Source of the DNA: JACNIZ01 sp964344765
Lineage (GTDB): Bacteria > Planctomycetota > UBA1135
Length of the DNA stretch: 10,911 bases
NCBI GenBank assembly: GCA_964344765.1
Contig: CAYFOM010000067.1
Coordinates: 1 to 10,911 of the forward strand
Direction of reading: 5' to 3'
Shown here: one piece after another, positions 1 to 4,802 of the stretch
How positions within the stretch are numbered: position 1 is the first letter of the stretch
Layout: each line of letters opens with the position of its first letter
Program-made: the position numbers and the translations under genes
Notes under the pieces: model-generated
What the model saw: only the letters and a program-made list of their open reading frames with translations
Databases searched by the model: none
Told to the model about the DNA's origin: nothing

Positions 1-44
1 AAGGCATTTGATGAGTCTGCTGCTTTTTACAGAAAAGATGTTGC

Positions 45-73
45 TTGATCAAAAAAGGCCATTTTCATAGAAA
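45..73 (+). promoter_or_regulatory. Candidate sigma70-type promoter of the M28 peptidase gene
   Basis: TTGATC at 45-50 matches four of six bases of the -35 consensus. TAGAAA at 68-73, after a 17-base spacer, matches four of six bases of the -10 consensus. The region between is A/T-rich. The transcript would carry a leader of about 130 bases, which is long. This rests on consensus matching only. Confidence 0.22.
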
Positions 74-82
74 TTCTATCTC

Positions 83-95
83 AATGACGGTCATT
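83..95. repeat. 13-bp perfect palindrome, possible operator
   Basis: AATGAC, one central G, then GTCATT. The arms are perfect, and the one-base centre is too small for an RNA hairpin loop, so a protein-binding site is the likelier reading. It lies just downstream of the candidate promoter, where a repressor could act. A palindrome this short can occur by chance. Confidence 0.25.
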
Positions 96-211
96 TTTCA
101 GCGCTTTCCTAGTATTTCGGCATTCTACGCGGCTTTTGGGAACAAATATCGCCACAAACCTCATCTAGAACTAAAGTTGGGCAGTCCCCTGCCCTCATCG
201 GAAACCCGGCA

Positions 212-2737
212 ATGATGTTCCTCCAAGGATTGATCCCCTTCCTTCTCGCGGCGACGGCGACGGCCTTTGCACCGCAATCCCTTCCCTCGCAGGATGTTCC
301 GCCCGATATTGTGATCTACAAATACGGCGTCGACGTCGATGCTCGCGATGCGATGATCGAGGCCGGCCGCATGTACGAAGATTTGGGTGGCTACCTGATC
401 GGTCAGCGCAATGAAGCTTTGGCCGAACGAAATGGTGTACGGCTGCTGGAGCTGCGGCGGCGTCAAACTGACGACCCGATCGTTGCGGTTCGAAAGCACG
501 CCCACGACCCGTCCGGCCGCGGCAACCCGGCGGAAACCGGCGGGCAATTGCTGTGGCGCTCGCCCAATGGTCAACTGTCGGTGCGCGCACTGCCGATCCC
601 GTTACTCAAGCAAGCCACTTCGGCCGGCTTCAGTTGCCATGGCGCGCTGCGCATGCTCAACTTCAAGCAGCCGATGCAGCCGGCGCGCTTCCACAACAAG
701 CGCAACTCGGCAACGGTTTCGCCCGACATTGCGGCGATGGTTTCTCAGGTCAGCCAGCAAAACCTGCTGGATGACGTCAACGCGATGGTGGCCTTCGGCA
801 CGCGCCGCCACTATCAGCAAGGCGAAGTGGATTGCCAGAATTGGTTGAAGGCCGAGTTCGACGCGCTGGGTTTAACCACCAGCTTGCATAACTACGACAG
901 CGGCGCCGACGTCGTTATCGGCGAGCTGACCGGCACCACCAATCCCGACAAGATCGTCATTATTGGCGGTCACTACGATTCGATTAACTACAGCGTCGGC
1001 AACAGCGGTCCGGCACCGGGCGCCGACGACGATGCCTCCGGCGTGGCAGCTGTCATCGAAATCGCGCGCATTCTGTCGCAGCATCAATTCGACTACACCA
1101 TTCGCTTCTGCGGTTGGTCCGGCGAAGAATACGGCTTGCTCGGTTCGGAAGATTACGCCGCCCATCTCGACAACATCGACGCCGACGTCGTCGGCATGGT
1201 GCAACTCGACATGATCGCTTACCGCGCTCCCGGCGATAGCTTGTCGGTGGGCTTTGTCACCAACGACACGACCACGTCGCTGAACAACTTCGCGATGGAC
1301 GTGTTCTCTTCCTACGTGCCGATGCTGCCGGTGGAATCCGGCACATTGTCGGGCGGCACCAGCGACCACCGTTCCTTCTTCCAGCACGGCTTCCCGGCGT
1401 GCTTCCCGTTTGAGGATATCGGTCAGTACAGCCCGTACATTCACACCAGCAATGACACCGTTGGCACCTCGGCGAATGATTTTTACCTAGCCGAATTGAT
1501 TACCAAGGGTTCGCTGGCAACCATTGCCGAGTTGGCGCAGCCGATTTCGTTGCAACTCACCCACGCTTCGCCGTTGCAGGACACCAAGAATGATTTGGGT
1601 CCGTACTACGCCGGCGTGGTCGTTGAGGATTTAGGCGGCAATGGCATCGCGTCGGTCAACTTGCACTGGCGCGCCGATGGCGGCAGCTGGAACACCGCGG
1701 TGATGAGCCCGACCGGTAACCCGGATGAATTCGGTGCCGGTATCCCAGGTCAGCCGTCCCCCACCGCGGTGGATTACTACATCACCGCCACCGACGGTGC
1801 CGGTTCCGAGCGCTACTTGCCGGAAGGTTTTGGTGCCGGTTCCAGCTGGTACTCGTTCCTGGTCGGCAATACGGTGCGCATCTACTTCAACGATTTTGAA
1901 GGCGGTACCGACGAAGGCTGGACCCACGTTTACGGCGGCGGCACTTCCAACGATCACGATGACTGGCAGCGCGGCGCCCCGCACGGTCAAGCGGGCGATC
2001 CTTCGTCTGCTTATTCCGGCACCAAAATCTGGGGCAATGACCTCGGCGCTTCCGGTTGGAACGGCGAGTATCAGTCCAACGTGAACATCCGCTTGGTTTC
2101 GCCAGCAATCGACTGCAGCGGCCACACCGGCGTGCGCTTGCGTTATCGCCGTCAGCTATCGGTTGAGGATTACACCTACGACCAGGCTAAGCTGCGCGTC
2201 GGCGGCACCGTGTTGTGGGAAAACCCGACCGGATCCACCCATCAAGACACGGGTTGGACTCTGCACGACCTTGATATTTCGGCGCAGGCCGATAACAACT
2301 CGGGTTTGGTGGTGCGCTTTGAACTGCGCTCCGATGGCGGCTTGGAATACGGTGGCTGGAACATCGACGACTTCGAGATCTACTCGGTCGCGGCTAGCAA
2401 CAACCAGGATTACCTGCTGTTGGATGGCCCGAATGGCGTCAATGCCGGCAGTGCGGTGACTTACACCATGACCGGCGCTCCGGCTGGAGTTCCTTGGTGG
2501 TTGCTGTATTCGACCAAGAACACCGGCACGACGATTAACGGTCATGACTTTGATCTGGGTTCGCCATACAGCATCGTCGCCAACGGCACCACCGATGCGT
2601 TGGGTGCTGCCACACACACGGCAACGGTTCCGCCGAGTGCATCCGGCCTGACCGTTTACGTCGAAGCGGCTGCGCATGATGCCGGTGGCAGCGGCATGAT
2701 TCTGGACTCGAACTTGATGACTTTGAACATCTTGTAA
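212..2737 (+). CDS. Secreted M28-family zinc peptidase with accessory C-terminal domains
   Basis: This is an 841-residue exported peptidase of the M28 (aminopeptidase S/Y-like) family, expected to cleave peptides with two bound zinc ions. Residues 1-20 form a signal peptide with no lysine or arginine before the hydrophobic core; ATG 212 and ATG 215 are both usable starts. Residues about 25-165 look like a propeptide. The catalytic domain covers about 170-445. By comparison with Vibrio/Aeromonas aminopeptidase, the zinc ligands are H254 (GGHYDS), D273 (GADDDASG), E306, D333 (QLDMIAY) and H411, and the general base is E305 (SGEEYG). A beta-sandwich-like region follows (about 446-550). Next comes a MAM/immune-inhibitor-A-like jelly roll (about 556-725, ending GGWNIDDFEIY). 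The last domain (732-841) is shared with the S8 peptidase in this window. Catalytic residues are complete, so it should be active. Substrate and exo- versus endopeptidase mode are unknown. Confidence 0.93.
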   Translation: MMFLQGLIPFLLAATATAFAPQSLPSQDVPPDIVIYKYGVDVDARDAMIEAGRMYEDLGGYLIGQRNEALAERNGVRLLELRRRQTDDPIVAVRKHAHDPSGRGNPAETGGQLLWRSPNGQLSVRALPIPLLKQATSAGFSCHGALRMLNFKQPMQPARFHNKRNSATVSPDIAAMVSQVSQQNLLDDVNAMVAFGTRRHYQQGEVDCQNWLKAEFDALGLTTSLHNYDSGADVVIGELTGTTNPDKIVIIGGHYDSINYSVGNSGPAPGADDDASGVAAVIEIARILSQHQFDYTIRFCGWSGEEYGLLGSEDYAAHLDNIDADVVGMVQLDMIAYRAPGDSLSVGFVTNDTTTSLNNFAMDVFSSYVPMLPVESGTLSGGTSDHRSFFQHGFPACFPFEDIGQYSPYIHTSNDTVGTSANDFYLAELITKGSLATIAELAQPISLQLTHASPLQDTKNDLGPYYAGVVVEDLGGNGIASVNLHWRADGGSWNTAVMSPTGNPDEFGAGIPGQPSPTAVDYYITATDGAGSERYLPEGFGAGSSWYSFLVGNTVRIYFNDFEGGTDEGWTHVYGGGTSNDHDDWQRGAPHGQAGDPSSAYSGTKIWGNDLGASGWNGEYQSNVNIRLVSPAIDCSGHTGVRLRYRRQLSVEDYTYDQAKLRVGGTVLWENPTGSTHQDTGWTLHDLDISAQADNNSGLVVRFELRSDGGLEYGGWNIDDFEIYSVAASNNQDYLLLDGPNGVNAGSAVTYTMTGAPAGVPWWLLYSTKNTGTTINGHDFDLGSPYSIVANGTTDALGAATHTATVPPSASGLTVYVEAAAHDAGGSGMILDSNLMTLNIL
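2405..2734 (+). other. Shared C-terminal domain, copy 1 (M28 peptidase residues 732-841)
   Basis: About 110 residues follow the jelly-roll domain and run to the end of the protein. Positions shared with the S8 peptidase tail are, in order: L.GP, AGS, GA.A, ST..., GH.FD, Y, GTTDA.G, PPSA.G, V..E.AA, DSN and a final L.I. Alternating hydrophobic residues and many Gly, Thr and Ser suggest an all-beta fold. It does not resemble PEP-CTERM, LPXTG or a typical type IX sorting tail. A role in sorting, surface attachment or substrate binding is inference. Confidence 0.7.
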
Positions 2738-2753
2738 TCCAGTCCAAAACGAC

Positions 2754-2789
2754 AAAGGGATCCGTGGTTAACCCACGGATCCCTTTTTT
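2754..2789 (+). terminator. Strong Rho-independent terminator after the M28 peptidase gene
   Basis: A perfect 14-bp stem (2754-2767 with 2773-2786) closes a five-base loop (TTAAC) and runs into six T at 2784-2789. It begins 16 bases after the stop codon. The HMG-CoA-lyase-like gene converges from the other side and ends at 2822. Read on the minus strand, the same hairpin is followed by only three T, so it would end that operon poorly. Confidence 0.93.
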
Positions 2790-2821
2790 GATTCAGCGAA
2801 CGCGTCGCCGAAAGCAGTGAC

Positions 2822-3835
2822 TTACTTCACCGTCGTTTCCACCGAGTGGCCCATGCCGGGACCGGTGCCCTTTTCAGCGGTGGACGGGTTGTGATCGACA
2901 CGACCGGCGTGAATCACGTTGGAGCGCATCGGGAAGCCGACGACTTCTTCAGCACGCTTACCCAGCAGCAGCAACTTATCGATGTCGATGCCCGACTTCA
3001 CGCCACACTCATCCAACATGGCAATCATGTCTTCGGTGCAAGTGTTGCCTTTGTAGCCCAAGTGGTACAACGCCGCGCCGGCAGCCGGCTGACCGCCGAT
3101 TGCGCCGAGCGAGCCATCGACCCACTTGATGCCCATGTTGACCGCAGTCATCGAGTTGGCAACGCCGGTGCCACGGGTGTCGTGGAAGTGCGCCAGGAAT
3201 TCGGTCTCGGGGAACTTCTCAAACAAGTGGCTAAGAATTCCTTCCACCTGAACCGGGTTGGCTTGACCGGTGGTGTCGCCCAACATCAACAGCTGTGCGC
3301 CTTCTTCGTGATAGAAGTGCGTCAACATGTCGACGTCTTCCTGCGGCACATCGCCCTTGATCGCGCAACCGTAAACGGTGCCGACGCAGCCGACGATCTC
3401 AACGCCGATCGCGTGAGCCCGCTTCATGATCGCAGCATGCTCAGCCATCGCTTCCTTGTGAGTCGCGCGGAAGTTCTTCGTGTTGTGATCTTCCGATGCG
3501 CTGATCATCAAAATGATCTTGTGCGCGCCGTAGCCTTCTTTGCAGCACTCTTCAAAGCGCTCCCAACCCTTCATGTTGGGCATCAACACGCGGAAGCGCG
3601 AGTCGTGGTCGCGGCGCAGCCCCTTGAGGATGTCGACCGCGTCAGCGAATTGGGGAAGCAGCTTTGGATGCGAAAACGACGTGACTTCCATTTCAGGAAT
3701 GCCGGCGTCGATCATGCCGTGAAGCATTTCGAGTTTGCGATCGGTCGGGACCTGAGTCGCGATGGACTGAAGGCCGTCGCGGGTCCAGCACTCGCAATAC
3801 TCGATGGAATCGGGTCGGTTGGTCTGGTAGCTCAT
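2822..3835 (-). CDS. HMG-CoA lyase-like (HMGL-like TIM barrel) enzyme lacking the catalytic Cys
   Basis: This 337-residue cytoplasmic protein belongs to the family of 3-hydroxy-3-methylglutaryl-CoA lyase, which splits HMG-CoA into acetyl-CoA and acetoacetate in leucine breakdown. Conserved residues, with human numbering in brackets, are R19-D20 in RDGLQ (R41-D42), E50 in MEVTSF (E72), H216 and H218 in AHFHDT (H233, H235) and N264 (N275). The mobile catalytic loop, normally GGCPYA...GN, reads GGQP...GN. The catalytic cysteine (human C266) is therefore glutamine (Q249), and the loop between it and the Asn is six residues longer. A Cys occurs two residues after the Asn. The barrel and metal site seem intact, but the substrate may differ from HMG-CoA, so no symbol is given. 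It is the last gene of the bolA operon, starting 15 bases after the glutaredoxin stop, with no Shine-Dalgarno sequence. The polar C-terminal tail (about 305-337) is unlike the human enzyme's. Confidence 0.85.
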   Translation of the reverse strand: MSYQTNRPDSIEYCECWTRDGLQSIATQVPTDRKLEMLHGMIDAGIPEMEVTSFSHPKLLPQFADAVDILKGLRRDHDSRFRVLMPNMKGWERFEECCKEGYGAHKIILMISASEDHNTKNFRATHKEAMAEHAAIMKRAHAIGVEIVGCVGTVYGCAIKGDVPQEDVDMLTHFYHEEGAQLLMLGDTTGQANPVQVEGILSHLFEKFPETEFLAHFHDTRGTGVANSMTAVNMGIKWVDGSLGAIGGQPAAGAALYHLGYKGNTCTEDMIAMLDECGVKSGIDIDKLLLLGKRAEEVVGFPMRSNVIHAGRVDHNPSTAEKGTGPGMGHSVETTVK

Positions 3836-3850
3836 ATCCGGGGGAGAATT

Positions 3851-4180
3851 TTACTCGCTCTTGGTAGCTAGTGCTTTGTCAACCAACGGCTTTAGGTCGC
3901 CGGCAGCAAACATTTCACGGACGATGTCGCCGCCGCCGACAAACTCTCCGCCGATGAAAATCTGCGGAGTGGTCGGCCACTGAGTGATCGACGTCAAAGT
4001 CGGCTTGATTGCCGGATCTTCAAAGATGTCGATGGTCTCAAACGGCACGCCAAGGGAGTTGAAGACGTCGATGACGGCGGCCGAGAAGCCGCAGCGCGGG
4101 AACATCTTGTTGCCCTTGGTGAACAGCAGGATCGGCGTTTCGGCGATGGCCTGCTCGAGTTGGGTTTTGAGGTCGGTCAT
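3851..4180 (-). CDS. grxD: Monothiol CGFS glutaredoxin (Grx4/GrxD type)
   Basis: A 109-residue cytoplasmic monothiol glutaredoxin. Proteins of this class carry or pass on [2Fe-2S] clusters, held by the active-site cysteine of a dimer or of a BolA heterodimer together with glutathione, rather than reducing disulfides. The CGFS motif is at residues 30-33. K22 (FTKG), the WPTTPQ segment (68-73, with the cis-proline) and GGEFVGGGDI (77-86) form the usual glutathione-binding surface. The length is typical of single-domain bacterial Grx4. It lies between bolA (21 bases upstream) and the HMG-CoA-lyase-like gene (15 bases downstream) on the same strand, so one transcript is likely. No Shine-Dalgarno sequence precedes its ATG. 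The family call is firm; the symbol follows E. coli usage. Confidence 0.93.
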   Translation of the reverse strand: MTDLKTQLEQAIAETPILLFTKGNKMFPRCGFSAAVIDVFNSLGVPFETIDIFEDPAIKPTLTSITQWPTTPQIFIGGEFVGGGDIVREMFAAGDLKPLVDKALATKSE

Positions 4181-4201
4181 GGTGGTCGGGGGTCGAACGA
4201 A

Positions 4202-4450
4202 CTAGGTGGTGGCCGGAACAGTGGTCTTGATTTGCACCGCGTGAATGGCACCGGTGCCCTCGTCCATGTGCGGGCGCAGCAGGTCGAGCACCGTGCGGTG
4301 CTGTTCCAACAGACTGAGGCCGGCGAAACCGGACCATTCGATGTTCAGACCCCAATGGTCTTCGGTCCCGGTCAGGTCGTGGGCGGTGCAAACCGCACCT
4401 TCGAGCCCTTGCTGAACCAGGTTTTCGATCTCTTGCCTTTGCATGGTCAT
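4202..4450 (-). CDS. BolA-family protein (small IbaG/BolA2-like)
   Basis: An 82-residue BolA-family protein. BolA proteins bind CGFS glutaredoxins in [2Fe-2S]-bridged heterodimers and take part in cluster handling and stress responses. Family marks are the N-terminal helix (QEIENLVQQGL), the DHWGL strand with H32, the helix around EQHRTVLDLL, and the invariant histidine H70 in AIHAVQIKT. The reading frame is open up to ATG 4552, but the extra 34 residues match nothing in BolA and would overlap the divergent glutaredoxin start. The start is therefore placed at ATG 4450; ATG 4444, two codons on, is equally possible. It is the first gene of a minus-strand operon with the CGFS glutaredoxin directly downstream, an arrangement that itself supports both identifications. 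Confidence 0.88.
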   Translation of the reverse strand: MTMQRQEIENLVQQGLEGAVCTAHDLTGTEDHWGLNIEWSGFAGLSLLEQHRTVLDLLRPHMDEGTGAIHAVQIKTTVPATT

Positions 4451-4544
4451 GAGACTTGGCTTATGGGACAATCCGACCGCACATTCTAGTTGCGCGGCGG
4501 CGAAAGTTTGCATCACAACGACGCATTCACGAGCGACCTCAGCC
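4451..4544. promoter_or_regulatory. Divergent promoter region between bolA and grxC
   Basis: These 94 bases separate two genes transcribed apart, so they must hold both promoters. On the minus strand, TAGAAT at 4488-4483 matches five of six bases of the -10 consensus and would give bolA a leader of about 25 bases, but no good -35 lies behind it. I could not pick a convincing promoter for the plus-strand glutaredoxin. Shared control of the two redox genes is possible; no clear operator is seen. Confidence 0.4.
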
Positions 4545-4802
4545 ATGGCCAAGATCGAAATCTACTCCAAAGACTTCTGCCCCTACTGCAAAAACGCCAA
4601 AGCCCTGCTCGACTCGCTGGGGGCTGCGTACGAGGAAATCGACCTCACCCAGCACCCGGAGCGCACCCAGGAAATGCTCGACCGCAGCAACGGTCGCACC
4701 ACGGTGCCGGAAATCTTCATCAACGGCGAGCTGATCGGCGGTTTCGACGACCTGATGGCGCTGCACCGCAAAGGCGAATTGGTGGGTAAACTGGCTGAGT
4801 GA
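4545..4802 (+). CDS. grxC: Dithiol glutaredoxin, Grx3 type (CPYC)
   Basis: An 85-residue dithiol glutaredoxin that reduces protein disulfides and glutathione mixed disulfides in the cytoplasm. The CPYC active site is at C12-C15. The cis-proline motif TVP is at 53-55, followed by INGELIGGFDDL with the glutathione-binding GG at 65-66. The length equals that of typical bacterial Grx3. The frame is open back to ATG 4443, but that start adds 34 unrelated residues and overlaps bolA; ATG 4545 gives the normal MAKIEIYSK start. It diverges from the bolA-grxD operon. Its TGA stop (4800-4802) overlaps the GTG start of the S8 peptidase gene by four bases (GTGA), so the two are very likely co-transcribed and translationally coupled. 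Confidence 0.92.
   Translation: MAKIEIYSKDFCPYCKNAKALLDSLGAAYEEIDLTQHPERTQEMLDRSNGRTTVPEIFINGELIGGFDDLMALHRKGELVGKLAE

Larger units (their letters stand above)
1..211. other. AT-rich upstream region with no gene
   Basis: No convincing coding region is seen in this stretch before the M28 peptidase gene. It is visibly richer in A and T than the rest of the window, with A and T runs around 51-65 and 94-98, as expected of a promoter region. It holds a weak sigma70-like promoter candidate and a 13-bp palindrome, listed separately. No Shine-Dalgarno-like sequence precedes the ATG at 212. Confidence 0.6.

Noticed and set aside
872..1444. Minus-strand open frame opposite the M28 catalytic domain
   Set aside because: A shadow of the M28 peptidase, whose zinc-site motifs lie in the plus frame; no recognisable protein features.
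2846..3871. Long open frame (341 codons) on the plus strand opposite the HMG-CoA-lyase-like gene
   Set aside because: It is antisense to a gene with clear family motifs, its product matches nothing I know, and high-GC codon use on one strand often leaves such frames open on the other.
4443..4544. N-terminal extension of the dithiol glutaredoxin to ATG 4443
   Set aside because: The added residues fall outside the compact Grx3 fold and overlap bolA; ATG 4545 gives the standard length.
4451..4552. N-terminal extension of BolA to ATG 4552
   Set aside because: The extra residues are not BolA-like and would overlap the start of the divergent glutaredoxin; ATG 4450 gives a normal BolA length.
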